From NCBI RefSeq assembly GCF_006539565.1, contig NZ_BJNG01000014.1:1-64000 (forward strand): a DNA stretch of 64,000 bases. The letters run 5' to 3'. The notes below the pieces were generated by a model. The model did not search any database and was not told the DNA's origin. It saw only the letters and a list, made by a program, of their open reading frames with translations. Both the position numbers and the translations under genes were made by a program. Below are positions 39,991 through 48,356 of this stretch, piece after piece. Within the stretch, counting starts at the first letter, position 1. Each line of letters begins with the position of its first letter. The stretch is from Pseudonocardia hydrocarbonoxydans. Its GTDB lineage: Bacteria; Actinomycetota; Actinomycetes; Mycobacteriales; Pseudonocardiaceae.

Positions 39991-41059
39991 CACCAGGAGT
40001 CCCGGTCGGCCCGCGGTCGACGTCGTCATCCCGTGCTACCGGTACGGCGCGATGCTGCCCGACGCGGTGCACAGCGTTCTCGCCCAGGACGGCGTCGACG
40101 TCCGGATCCTGATCATCGACGACGCCTCCGACGACGACAGCGCGCAGGTCGCGCTGGGTCTGGCCGCGGCCGACGATCGGGTCACCGTCCGCGTCCACGA
40201 GAGGAACATGGGCCATGTCCTGACCTACAACGAGGGCATTCTCGGTTGGGCGTCGGCCGAGTACACACTGCTGCTGTCCGCCGACGATGCGATCACCCCG
40301 GGGGCGCTGGCCCGGGCGACCGCGCTCATGCAGCAGCACCCCTCCGTCGGGTTCGTCTACGGCCTGACCCATGTCTGGCAGGGCGACACGCTGCCGACGC
40401 ATCCGGCCCCTGTGGTCGAGCCGCGGTTCGTCGTCCACCCCGGCGCTCGGTGGCTGAGGCGACGGGTCCTCCTCGGGGAGAACTGCGTTCCCACCCCGAC
40501 GGCGGTCGTGCGCACCTCCGTGCAGCACCGGGTGGGTGGGCACAACGCCGACATCCCGCACACCGCCGACTTCGAGATCTGGATGCGCTTCGCCCTCCAG
40601 GCCGACGTCGGCTTCGTGGCCGACCAGCGCCAGGGCTACAGCCGGGTTCACGGGTCGAACATGTCCACGCCGTACGAGACGGCCGACAGCGGTGTGCGGG
40701 CCCTGCGAGAGCGGATGGCGGCGATCCTGTCGGTCCTCGGTCAGGCCGGCGACCGGCTGCCCGACGTGGCCGATCTCGAGCGGCGGATGCGGCGTCGCCT
40801 GGCGACGGACGCGATCGTGAAGGTCAGCCGCTCCTACGACAAGGGACGCGTCGACGACCGGCTCTGCAAGGAGCTGATCGACTTCGCGACCGAGGCCGCG
40901 GGCGATGTCACCGCGCTCCCGGCGTGGCAGTTCCTCCGTCTGCGCCAGCACCTCGGCCCGCGGATCGTCCCCGCCCTGCGCCCGCTCGTGGTCACCGCCG
41001 CCGTGCGACGTGTCCGTCAGCGTCTTCGCGACCGCAAGCAGCAGCTCAGCGGGGTGTGA
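39983..41059 (+). CDS. Glycosyltransferase family 2
   Basis: This 358-residue GT-A enzyme has VDVVIPCYRYGAMLPDAVHSVLAQ, ILIIDDASDDDS, MGHVLTYNEGI, the nucleotide-binding LLLSADDAIT and a conserved TADFEIWMRFALQ acidic motif. It is a cytoplasmic glycosyltransferase with no membrane helix, probably adding the amino sugar made by the adjacent operon. The TTG start at 39983 overlaps the aminotransferase stop by 8 bp. It converges on the GNAT gene with a 25-bp gap holding only a weak CTCCG/CGGAG hairpin. Confidence 0.87.
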   Translation: MADTRSPGRPAVDVVIPCYRYGAMLPDAVHSVLAQDGVDVRILIIDDASDDDSAQVALGLAAADDRVTVRVHERNMGHVLTYNEGILGWASAEYTLLLSADDAITPGALARATALMQQHPSVGFVYGLTHVWQGDTLPTHPAPVVEPRFVVHPGARWLRRRVLLGENCVPTPTAVVRTSVQHRVGGHNADIPHTADFEIWMRFALQADVGFVADQRQGYSRVHGSNMSTPYETADSGVRALRERMAAILSVLGQAGDRLPDVADLERRMRRRLATDAIVKVSRSYDKGRVDDRLCKELIDFATEAAGDVTALPAWQFLRLRQHLGPRIVPALRPLVVTAAVRRVRQRLRDRKQQLSGV

Positions 41060-41084
41060 AGGGGGCTCCGTCGCGGAGACAGGA

Positions 41085-41804
41085 TCACCGGCGCCAGTGG
41101 GTGCGGTGGTGGAGGTCGGCGACGATGGCGGGGCCCGAACCCGCAGCCAGCGGGGTCAGGTACTGGCGGGACCACGGCCCCACCCGCACGTACCGCATCG
41201 ACGCGACGGGCGCGAACCCGACCTTGAGCACCGCCTTCGTGGACGGGACGTTGGTGTCGAGGACGTTGGTGACGACCGACCGGACGCCTTGGCGTTCGAG
41301 ATCGTCGAACAACGCCATCCAGACGCCGCCCGCGAGGCCACGGCCGCGGAAGTCCGGTGCGGTGATGGAGTCCTCGAGCGTGCGGACGGCGGGCGGCAGG
41401 TGCAGCCACTCGCCCGCCATGGAGTTGATCGGGGATCGCCCCGCGTAGAGCCAGCAGCAGAATGCCGGCTTCCCGTCGACGAGCAGAACCCACGGCTCAC
41501 CGCCTGCCGATCGACGATCGCGTGCGACCCCGGCGCTCTGCGACCCGATGGCGTTGAAGAGCTCGAACGTGTCGTCGTCGGCGGCGAGTACGAGATCCCC
41601 CTGTGCGGCCGCGACCCGGGGACGGTTCTGGTCGAGCAGCACCTCGAACCAGGTCGAGGTCTCGTCCTGGTGGGCGGCGTCCCGCACCATGTGCGCGGCG
41701 GCCCGCGCAGTGCCGAGGATCCCGTGCCTGTCGACCGCTGTGGTGAGGCGACCCATTCCGAACCGGTCCACGACGCCGCTGAGCCTCTCTCGAACCGTGG
41801 TCAC
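41085..41804 (-). CDS. GNAT-family N-acyltransferase
   Basis: This 239-residue protein has a C-terminal GNAT fold: TLEDSITAPDFRGRGLAGGVWMALFDDL is motif A with the R-x-x-G-x-A acyl-CoA loop, and NVLDTNVPSTKAVLKVGFAPVASMRYVRVG is motif B. The N-terminal 90 residues are helical and less conserved. It may acylate an amine of the polysaccharide. It lies 47 bp downstream of the first Aat-like gene on the same strand, which links it to that operon. The start is GTG 41804. Confidence 0.75.
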   Translation of the reverse strand: MTTVRERLSGVVDRFGMGRLTTAVDRHGILGTARAAAHMVRDAAHQDETSTWFEVLLDQNRPRVAAAQGDLVLAADDDTFELFNAIGSQSAGVARDRRSAGGEPWVLLVDGKPAFCCWLYAGRSPINSMAGEWLHLPPAVRTLEDSITAPDFRGRGLAGGVWMALFDDLERQGVRSVVTNVLDTNVPSTKAVLKVGFAPVASMRYVRVGPWSRQYLTPLAAGSGPAIVADLHHRTHWRR

Positions 41805-41851
41805 GCCGACACACTACTTGCTCGCTCGTCCGGTTCGCCGTGAACCTCTCC

Positions 41852-42715
41852 TCACGTGAAGGTGGCGTCGGCGTCCAGCGCCACCCGCAGCCTTCTGCGA
41901 TATTCGGCCCGCGGGATGTGATGTGCGCCGAACTGTTTGCTCAGGGATGTCACCATCAGCGTGTCGAGAAGGAGGAACCCACGTTCCTGCAAATGCCCGG
42001 TCAACCATGCGAGCGCCACCTTGCCCGCGTTGCTCTCCAGGAAGAACACACTGTCACCGGAGTAGAAGCCGCCTATCGACACCCCGAGTTCGCCACCGAC
42101 CAACTGTCCGTCACGCCACACCTCGACGCTGTGTGCGTATCCCCGCTCGTGCAGTTCCCGGTACACGTCCTGGACCTCCGGGACCAGCCAGGGATGGCCA
42201 CGGGTGGCCCGACCCTGCACGGTCGCACAATGGTGCACGACGTCGGAGAACGCCCGGTCGACCGTGATGTCGAACCTGCCCTGCCGAAGGAGTCGGGCAG
42301 GGGTCTTGGGGACGTACCGCCGTTCGTCGATCGGGATCACGGCCCGCCTGCGCGGCTCCCACCATACGAGCCGTCCCCACCGGCGGGCCGTGAGATGCCG
42401 GCCGGCCTGCAGGTGCTCGATGAGCCCGTCGGCGGTGGGGCCACCCCGGTAGCGCCGTACCGCGGTGATCGCCGGTCGCATGACCGGGTCGGCCAACACC
42501 TCGGCACGGCCCATCGTCTGGACCGCGCTGCGTTTCGCGCCTCTCGCGACATCCCAGAGCGCGCCGTCCCGCCGTCGCAGGGCCGCGGGTCGCGACACCG
42601 CCGCATCCGTCGGGGTGCCTCGCGGCGCAGCAGACTGTTTCGTGCTGGTCACACGCGGTTCACCGGCGACGGCGGGCCCGGTCCGACGTCGATCCTCGAC
42701 CGGTCGGGGACTCAC
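41852..42715 (-). CDS. Leucyl/phenylalanyl-tRNA-protein transferase (Aat) homologue 1, divergent
   Basis: This 287-residue protein carries the Aat/GNAT core at about 95-285. LVWWEPRRRAVIPID matches the WWSPDPRAV signature, LHERGYAHSVEVWRDGQLVGG (188-208) matches the LHELGHAHS motif, then GDSVFFLESNAGKVAL and LLLDTLMVTSLSKQFGAHHIPRAEY follow. In E. coli Aat the corresponding residues are, from memory, E156, D186 and Q188. Here they are D221, D251 and L253, so the catalytic Gln is lost while Asp is kept. Aat enzymes move Leu/Phe from tRNA to protein N-termini. The setting inside a polysaccharide locus suggests another amine acceptor. GTG 42715 overlaps the stop of a 10-codon leader ORF; N-terminal extent is uncertain. 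Confidence 0.8.
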   Translation of the reverse strand: MSPRPVEDRRRTGPAVAGEPRVTSTKQSAAPRGTPTDAAVSRPAALRRRDGALWDVARGAKRSAVQTMGRAEVLADPVMRPAITAVRRYRGGPTADGLIEHLQAGRHLTARRWGRLVWWEPRRRAVIPIDERRYVPKTPARLLRQGRFDITVDRAFSDVVHHCATVQGRATRGHPWLVPEVQDVYRELHERGYAHSVEVWRDGQLVGGELGVSIGGFYSGDSVFFLESNAGKVALAWLTGHLQERGFLLLDTLMVTSLSKQFGAHHIPRAEYRRRLRVALDADATFT

Positions 42716-42744
42716 TCCGCGGCCCCGACGAAGGGGCCGGTCAT
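42712..42744 (-). CDS. Ten-codon leader ORF coupled to Aat homologue 1
   Basis: ATG 42744 has CGGAGG 6 nt upstream and encodes MTGPFVGAAE before a TGA that overlaps the GTG of the next gene by 4 bp. It lies 13 nt after the stop of Aat homologue 2. It could feed terminating ribosomes onto the GTG, which has no well-spaced Shine-Dalgarno of its own. A sequencing or evolutionary frameshift in a formerly longer N-terminus is the alternative reading. Confidence 0.4.
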   Translation of the reverse strand: MTGPFVGAAE

Positions 42745-42757
42745 CTCGACCTCCGAT

Positions 42758-43462
42758 TCAGTGGAACGCGACATCGGCGGACAGAGCCTCCTGTAGTAGA
42801 ACCTGATAGTCGTCGCGGGACACCGTGTAGGCGCCGAAGGGACGCGTGGCGCCGGAGGTGACCCGGGTGTCGTACAACAGGAAGCCACGCGACCGCAGCC
42901 GGTCCAGCAGGTGCGCGAACGCGACCTTGCCGGCGTTGGGCTCGAGGTAGAACGTGCTGTCCGCAGCGTAGAGACCGTTGATGCCGAGACCGAACTCCCC
43001 GCCCACCAACCGACCGTCCCGCCATGCTTCGGTGCTGTGCGCGAAACCCAGCTCGTGCAGGCGCAGGTAGACCTCCTGCGCGTCGGGGGTCAGCCACGAG
43101 TCGTCGGCATTCTCGCGGTCGTGCACGCTGGCGCACTGGCGCAGCACCGCAGCGAAGGCCGTGTCGTAGCGGATGTCGAAGTCCCCGCGTCGCACGAGTC
43201 GGGCGACACTGCGCGGAATATGCATGCGCTCATCGATCGGAACGAGCGCCCGCTGCCGGGGAGCGATCCACTGCGACCCACCCCACCGATTCACGTACAG
43301 AAAGCGACCGGCCCGGTACTGCTGCAGAAAGTACTCGGGAGTGGAGTACCGGGTGTGTCGACGAACCATTGACAAGGCCGGACGTGCCATGGGTCGGACC
43401 ACTGCGGCGGACCGGTCCCGGGCAGGTCGCAACAAGCCCTTCAACGTCACCAAACCGGACAC
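42758..43462 (-). CDS. Leucyl/phenylalanyl-tRNA-protein transferase (Aat) homologue 2, divergent
   Basis: This 234-residue protein covers a full Aat-like length. It has SQWIAPRQRALVPID in place of the WWSPDPRAV segment, LRLHELGFAHSTEAWRDGRLVGG (134-155), ADSTFYLEPNAGKVAF and LLYDTRVTSGATRPFGA. The positions equal to E. coli E156, D186 and Q188 read D168, D198 and R200. Like its neighbour it keeps the Asp but has lost the Gln, and it lacks the WW pair. The two proteins are clear paralogues but well diverged. GTG 43462 is chosen because a TAGCCT -10 (43470-43475, minus) lies 7 nt upstream; ATG 43552 would add 30 residues without family support. Confidence 0.78.
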   Translation of the reverse strand: MSGLVTLKGLLRPARDRSAAVVRPMARPALSMVRRHTRYSTPEYFLQQYRAGRFLYVNRWGGSQWIAPRQRALVPIDERMHIPRSVARLVRRGDFDIRYDTAFAAVLRQCASVHDRENADDSWLTPDAQEVYLRLHELGFAHSTEAWRDGRLVGGEFGLGINGLYAADSTFYLEPNAGKVAFAHLLDRLRSRGFLLYDTRVTSGATRPFGAYTVSRDDYQVLLQEALSADVAFH

Positions 43463-43469
43463 ACCCGTC

Positions 43470-43475
43470 AGGCTA
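43470..43475 (-). promoter_or_regulatory. -10 box for the Aat-homologue operon
   Basis: On the minus strand TAGCCT matches the TAnnnT consensus and lies 7 nt before GTG 43462, the spacing of a leaderless transcript. If used, the two Aat-like genes and probably the GNAT gene form an operon separate from the flippase gene upstream. Confidence 0.45.
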
Positions 43476-43597
43476 CATCGCCGCCATTTCCGGTCGTAGC
43501 GGACCCCGAGCAGACGGATCGGACAACGACGACGTATCGCGGGGCCCGACATTTCGCGCGGAACGTTCCCGCCGTTCGGCCACCGACACGCCGCCCA

Positions 43598-45976
43598 TCA
43601 GGGTCGGCGCGCGTCGCGTTCCGATCGCACGGGCTCGTGCACCGGACGCGACAGCTCGACGGCACCCGACCGCTGCTCGTCCGCGGGATCCGGCTGCGGC
43701 CGGTCGGACGGGGACCCCGGCGAACGGTCGCGGCTCGGAGAGGGGGCCCGGCGCGGACCCGGCTGCGGTAGCGCTGTCGATCCATTGCCCCCGACGGATC
43801 CGGGGCCGGAAGGGGGCGGCGGGTACTGCTGGGGCTGCCGACCGGGGGGAGCGGGACGTGGACGGCCCGGCCGGGGGGCCGGGCCGGGGGCCGGCGGCGT
43901 CTCGCCGGCACCCGGCGGGCGAGGCGGTGGGCCCGCACCCGGACCGGGCCGGGGCACGAGTGGGCCCGTGCTCCACCCGCGTTCCGTGTGCGGTGACCGG
44001 GCGCCCTGTCCGCCGGGCCCGGGATGCCCCGTCCACGGCCCCCTGCCGGGTGGCACCGCCGCCTGCGGCGGTTGTGGGATCGACCGTCCGCGTACCGGCC
44101 CGCGGCCGTGTCCCGGATGCGGAACACCCTCGGGCGGACGGGATCCGGCAGCGTTCGGTCGTGGCCCTGCGGAACCGGGCGGCTGCGCACCGGCAGGGGG
44201 CCGGGGCTGGACGCGCGGGCCGTGCGCGGGGCGGGGCGGGGCGGGGCGGGGCGGGGCCGGGCGGGGCCGGGCGGGGCCGGGCGGGGCCGGGCGGGGCCGG
44301 GCGGGGCGGGGCGGGGCGGGTATGCGCGGCATCACCACGGTGGCGAGCCGCATGGTGTCGTCGATGTCGATCAGCATTCGCAACATCGTCGTCGGCGCGT
44401 CGGCAGATCGGTCGTCATCGGCGTCGCCGCTCTGCCCGACTGCAGCGCCACCACGCCTCGACAGGCGGCCACGGACCGCAACGACGGCGGATCCGGCCAA
44501 CCGCGGGGCGATCGCAGCCAGCACGGCCACGTACACCAGCAGGTAAGCGAGCACCTCGGCCGCGATCAGCAGGACGCCGAGCAACGTGCCGTGCTCGTCG
44601 GCCCGCACCACCATCCGGTCCAGCGCGAACACGGCTACCGTCGCGACCCCGGCCGCGACCGTCGGCGGCACGAGGAGCCAGGCCATCCGGCCGAGTGAGA
44701 ACGGGATGACCTTGCGGACCAGGGCCAGGACCACGATCCCGATGGCCATCTCGGTGGCGGACACGGCCAGGCCCACCCCGAGCAATCCCAACGGCAGGAG
44801 CGCCACCAGTAGGCCGATCCCGAGCACCAGGCTCGTACCGGTGGTCCAGTTCAGCAGCGTCGACCGCCCGCTGGCCTTGATGACCTCACTGCCCGCGGCC
44901 TGCAGCGCGGTGCCGAGCCCGTAGCCCGACATCGCCATCACCGCCAGGCCCGCCCCCCGCCACTCCTCCCCGAGCAGCACGACGACCGCCGGCTCTCCGA
45001 CGGCCAGCGTGAGACCCGTGATCGGGACGGCGGCGACCCAGATCCACTGCGACGCGCGCATGAACGCCCGCTCGAACCGCTCCGGCTCACCGGCAAGCCG
45101 GGAGAAGGCCGGGAACAGGACGTAGGAACCGATCTGGACGATGGCGAGCGCGGGGAGCATCGACAGACGCTGACCGTAGCGGTACTGGCCGAGGGTGTCG
45201 GCCTGCAGGCTCCGGCCCACCAACGTGGTCTCGGCGCCTGAGCGGATGCGGCCGACCAGTCCCTCCACGAGCAGCGGGTAGGCGAAGCGGGCCATCTCGC
45301 GCCACAGCCGGTAGGAGGGTCGGCCGATCCCGGGTCGCCATCGGGCCAGCCACCAGGTACCGACCAGCCACACGGCGAGGCCGACGTAGTTGGCGATGAC
45401 GAGTGCCCAGACGCCGTAACCCGACGCCGCGAGCGCGACCGAGACGACCGCATAGGCGATGACCCGACTGGGCTCGATGATGAGCCGGCGCTTGAAGTTG
45501 AACCGCCGCTGCATCAGACCGTCGGGCACGTTGGTCAGGGCGTGCATCACCAGGGTGCCCGACGTGACCGCCGCGATCACTCCGGCGACATCGTCCTCGA
45601 AGAGGTCGCCGACCAGCGGGGAGATCAGCAGCGAACCGATGGCGAGCAGGACACCCGTGGCCGCGGTGGCCCAGAACACCGTGTCGGCGGCGTCCTCGAC
45701 GTCGTTCTCCCGCTGCACGAGCGCTCCCCGCAGGCCACCCTCGGAGATCCCGACGAGAAAGCCCGACAGCACCGTGCCCGCGGCGAACAGCCCGATCTCC
45801 TCGGGGCTCAGCAGGCGGGCCAGCACCAGGGTCTGCGCGAACGACACCACCTGGACGATGACGAGGGTGACGGCCGAGACCGTGGCCCCGCGGCGGACCG
45901 TGGTGGACAGGGCCGTGATGTCCGGGGCGCTCGTCGCCTTCCGGGTCTCGACCTCATGGGAACGACGTCGGCTCAC
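43598..45976 (-). CDS. Second polysaccharide flippase with long proline-rich C-terminal tail
   Basis: This protein of about 792 residues has a Wzx/WzxC-like flippase core of 12-14 helices (about residues 20-510; LARLLSPEEIGLFAAGTVLSGFLVGISEGGLRGALVQRE, FNFKRRLIIEPSRVIAYAVVSVALAASGYGVWALV). A cytoplasmic tail of about 270 residues rich in Pro, Arg and Gly follows. The tail contains a stretch encoded by a G-rich decamer array (44228-44320). The core should export lipid-linked repeat units. The tail may bind partner proteins. GTG 45976 is preferred; GTG 46036 would add 20 residues that look non-coding. An AGCGTA (TACGCT, minus) -10 candidate lies at 46095-46100. Confidence 0.85.
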   Translation of the reverse strand: MSRRRSHEVETRKATSAPDITALSTTVRRGATVSAVTLVIVQVVSFAQTLVLARLLSPEEIGLFAAGTVLSGFLVGISEGGLRGALVQRENDVEDAADTVFWATAATGVLLAIGSLLISPLVGDLFEDDVAGVIAAVTSGTLVMHALTNVPDGLMQRRFNFKRRLIIEPSRVIAYAVVSVALAASGYGVWALVIANYVGLAVWLVGTWWLARWRPGIGRPSYRLWREMARFAYPLLVEGLVGRIRSGAETTLVGRSLQADTLGQYRYGQRLSMLPALAIVQIGSYVLFPAFSRLAGEPERFERAFMRASQWIWVAAVPITGLTLAVGEPAVVVLLGEEWRGAGLAVMAMSGYGLGTALQAAGSEVIKASGRSTLLNWTTGTSLVLGIGLLVALLPLGLLGVGLAVSATEMAIGIVVLALVRKVIPFSLGRMAWLLVPPTVAAGVATVAVFALDRMVVRADEHGTLLGVLLIAAEVLAYLLVYVAVLAAIAPRLAGSAVVAVRGRLSRRGGAAVGQSGDADDDRSADAPTTMLRMLIDIDDTMRLATVVMPRIPAPPRPARPRPAPPGPARPRPAPPRPAPPRPAHGPRVQPRPPAGAQPPGSAGPRPNAAGSRPPEGVPHPGHGRGPVRGRSIPQPPQAAVPPGRGPWTGHPGPGGQGARSPHTERGWSTGPLVPRPGPGAGPPPRPPGAGETPPAPGPAPRPGRPRPAPPGRQPQQYPPPPSGPGSVGGNGSTALPQPGPRRAPSPSRDRSPGSPSDRPQPDPADEQRSGAVELSRPVHEPVRSERDARRP
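44228..44320. repeat. G-rich decamer tandem array in the flippase tail
   Basis: The array reads, on the plus strand, two copies of GCGGGGCGGG, five perfect copies of GCGGGGCCGG and two more of GCGGGGCGGG, preceded by GGG. Every run of 3-4 Gs makes the plus strand (template for the gene) a strong G-quadruplex candidate. The 10-bp unit is not a multiple of three, so gain or loss of one copy shifts the reading frame of the C-terminal tail. All three minus-strand frames stay open over most of the region downstream. Confidence 0.85.
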
Positions 45977-46149
45977 CGGCTCGAACCTGAGCCACGGCCC
46001 GGGCGAGCCGGGCGGCGGACGTCCACGACGACGCACCCGTTCCGTCCGATGGTCAACGCCGTGTCCTCACCTTGGGGTAGATCGCAACGTTCACAGCGTA
46101 ACCGCGCCGCACCGGACGGGCGTCGACGCGGAGCGATCGCGGGGGCCGG

Positions 46150-47271
46150 TCACCTCTCGCGATCCACGACCCCGCGGTAGAGGCGGTCGATACCGCGTGC
46201 CGTGACATCGGACGAGAAGTGCTCCTCGACCCGACGGCGGCCGGCGGCACCGGTCCCGGCCCGGTCCGAGGGATTGCGCAGCAGCTTCTCCAGTGCGTCG
46301 GCGAGGCGCTCGGGGTCCTGCGGCGGCACGACGAACCCGGTGGCACCGTCCTGGACGGCCCGGCCGATGTCGCCGACGTCGGTGGCGACGACCGGCAGGC
46401 CGCTCGCCATGGCCTCCAACACCGACAGCGGCATGGCCTCCCACCAGGAGGGGAGGCAGAAGACCTCCGCCTCGGCGTAGGCGGCCGCCATGTCGGCCGG
46501 ATCGCGCGTGCCGAGGAGATGGGTCCACGCCGGGAGCCCGTCGCGCACCGCGGCCTCGGCCTCCGGACCCTCGTCGGGGGTGCCGCCGAGCAGGTGCAGC
46601 TCGTGGTCGACGCCCCGCTCCCGCAGGATCCTCGACGCGGTGGCCAGGTCGAGCACGCCCTTGCGCGGGGTGAGCAGGCCCACGTAGAGGATGCGGGGCG
46701 GCCTGCGGCCGGGGTCGCGCTCCGGTACCTCGCCGAGCGGCACCCCGTTGTCGACGAGGCACACCTTGCCCGCGGGGAGCACCGTGCGCAGCGCCTGCTC
46801 GCCCGCCGTCCACACCGCGACGACGCGGTGGGCGGGGAGCATCGCCGCGCGCATGAGCACCCGGTTGACGCGGCCGGTGAGCCAGGTCGCGATGTTGCCA
46901 CCGTGCGCGTGCACGACCACGGCGGAGCCCCGGGCCCGCGCCGCCCAGGCCAGCAGCGCGGCGCGCAGGACGGTGACCGTCGGCGCGAGGGCCGAATGGA
47001 TGTGGACGACGTCGTGGTCGCCCGCGCGGCGCCACACGGCCGCCGCGTCGGCGAACGTGCGGCGCAGGTTGCCCGCCGTCAGGCGGCCGCCCTCGGGGAC
47101 CCCGGCGTGGGCGACGTTGAGCAGCGTCACCTCGTGGATGTCGGCCAGCGCACCGCCCCGCAGCATCTCCAGGAACGTCGGGATGCCGCCGCGGTCGGGG
47201 GCGGCCTTGCCCACCAGCAGGACGCGGAGCCGGCGCGGGACGGCGCGGGGGGCGGCCACGGGGGCGGTCAT
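46150..47271 (-). CDS. Glycosyltransferase family 4 (GT-B)
   Basis: This 373-residue GT-B enzyme has LRVLLVGKAAPDRGGIPTFLEML, VVHIHSALAPT, VLYVGLLTPRKGVLDLA-type donor half, LHLLGG and the E-x7-E motif in LPSWWEAMPLSVLEAMASGLPVV with the two Glu that bind the nucleotide sugar. It adds a sugar to the lipid-linked intermediate. ATG 47271 overlaps the stop of the upstream GT2 gene by 4 bp, so the two are co-translated. Confidence 0.9.
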   Translation of the reverse strand: MTAPVAAPRAVPRRLRVLLVGKAAPDRGGIPTFLEMLRGGALADIHEVTLLNVAHAGVPEGGRLTAGNLRRTFADAAAVWRRAGDHDVVHIHSALAPTVTVLRAALLAWAARARGSAVVVHAHGGNIATWLTGRVNRVLMRAAMLPAHRVVAVWTAGEQALRTVLPAGKVCLVDNGVPLGEVPERDPGRRPPRILYVGLLTPRKGVLDLATASRILRERGVDHELHLLGGTPDEGPEAEAAVRDGLPAWTHLLGTRDPADMAAAYAEAEVFCLPSWWEAMPLSVLEAMASGLPVVATDVGDIGRAVQDGATGFVVPPQDPERLADALEKLLRNPSDRAGTGAAGRRRVEEHFSSDVTARGIDRLYRGVVDRER

Positions 47272-48317
47272 CGTCGCTTCCGCGCGGGACGCAGGCGGTC
47301 GGCGACGGCGGCGCCGACGCCGGCCCAGAAGCCGATCCCCCACCCGAGGTGCATCGCCAGGAACGCCGGGGCGACGTAGGACCGCTCCCCGGGGGCGAGC
47401 GGGCGGGCGGTCCGGACGGTCGCGGCCGCGACGGCCGCCGCGTAGGGCGCCACCATCGCCGCGGCGACGCCGGGACGGCGGACGGCGACCGTCGCCGCCC
47501 CGGCCAGGTAGGCGACGAAGGCGGGCACCAGCACGTGCCGCGGGCGCATCGACCGGGGGTGCTTGACGGCGACCGCGACCTTGCCGCGGCCGTAGCGCCG
47601 GTACTGACGGAAGAGGTCGGGCACGGTCTGGCGGGAGTGCCACCGGATCGCGACCGCGGGGTCGAACAGCAGGCGGTGCCCGGCCAGCCGCAGCCGGTGG
47701 TCGAACTCGAAGTCCTCGTTGGCCACGAGCCCCTCGTCCCAGCCGCCGAGCTCGCGGATCAGCGCCGTCGGGTAGGCGCCGAACGGGATGTGGTCGACCT
47801 CCTGGCGCTCCTCGCCGTGGTGGTACACCGAGCCGCCGACGCCGAACGGGCTGCCGAGCGCGGCCGCGATGGCCCGGCCGGCCGGGGTGACCCCGTGCCC
47901 GTCCTTGCGCCCGCCGACGCCGCCCCAGCCGCCCTCGCGCAGCAGGCCGACGACGGCCCCGACGTAGCCGGGGTCGACCGTCGAGTGCGAGTCGACCCGC
48001 ACGAGCCAGCGCCCGCGGGCCTCGGCGAGCGCGATGTTGAGGGAGTGCGGGATGCCCCCGACCGGGTTGCCGAGCAGTTCCACCCGCGGGTCGAGCTTCG
48101 CCCGCGCGACGACGCGGTCGGCGGTGTCGTCCACCGTCGCGTCGTCCACGACGACGACGACCTGCAGGTTCCCGTACTCCTGCGCCTGGACCGAGGCCAG
48201 GCACGCGTCGATGAACGCGGACTCGTCACGGGCGGGGATGATGACGGTGACCAGGTCGTCGAGCGCCCTGTCGGCCGTCCTGCTCGGGCTCTCACCGGCG
48301 TGCGTCACGAACACCAC
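47268..48317 (-). CDS. Glycosyltransferase family 2 with C-terminal membrane segment (ExoA/succinoglycan-type)
   Basis: This 349-residue protein has VTVIIPARDESAFIDACLASVQAQ, VVVVDDATVDDT, the metal-binding VRVDSHSTVD, the acidic NEDFEFDHRLRLAG and R-Q-Y-R-R-Y-G-R-GK (the QxxRW-like site). A C-terminal hydrophobic stretch (about 265-330) contains two or three helices. The layout resembles membrane-associated GT2 enzymes such as ExoA. The start is GTG 48317; a TAAAGT -10 is seen at 48351-48356 on the minus strand. It is the first gene of the minus-strand GT2-GT4 pair. Confidence 0.87.
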   Translation of the reverse strand: MVFVTHAGESPSRTADRALDDLVTVIIPARDESAFIDACLASVQAQEYGNLQVVVVVDDATVDDTADRVVARAKLDPRVELLGNPVGGIPHSLNIALAEARGRWLVRVDSHSTVDPGYVGAVVGLLREGGWGGVGGRKDGHGVTPAGRAIAAALGSPFGVGGSVYHHGEERQEVDHIPFGAYPTALIRELGGWDEGLVANEDFEFDHRLRLAGHRLLFDPAVAIRWHSRQTVPDLFRQYRRYGRGKVAVAVKHPRSMRPRHVLVPAFVAYLAGAATVAVRRPGVAAAMVAPYAAAVAAATVRTARPLAPGERSYVAPAFLAMHLGWGIGFWAGVGAAVADRLRPARKRR

Positions 48318-48350
48318 CTCGAAATGTCACTGTGCGGAGTGCAGGGGCCG

Positions 48351-48356
48351 ACTTTA
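48351..48356 (-). promoter_or_regulatory. -10 box for the GT2-GT4 operon
   Basis: TAAAGT on the minus strand fits TAnnnT and would start a transcript about 27 nt before GTG 48317. No good -35 is visible. Confidence 0.4.

Noticed and set aside
43468-44190. Alternative minus-strand frames over the flippase tail as separate genes
   Set aside because: No start signals or motifs. They matter only as possible alternate tails after slippage in the decamer array.
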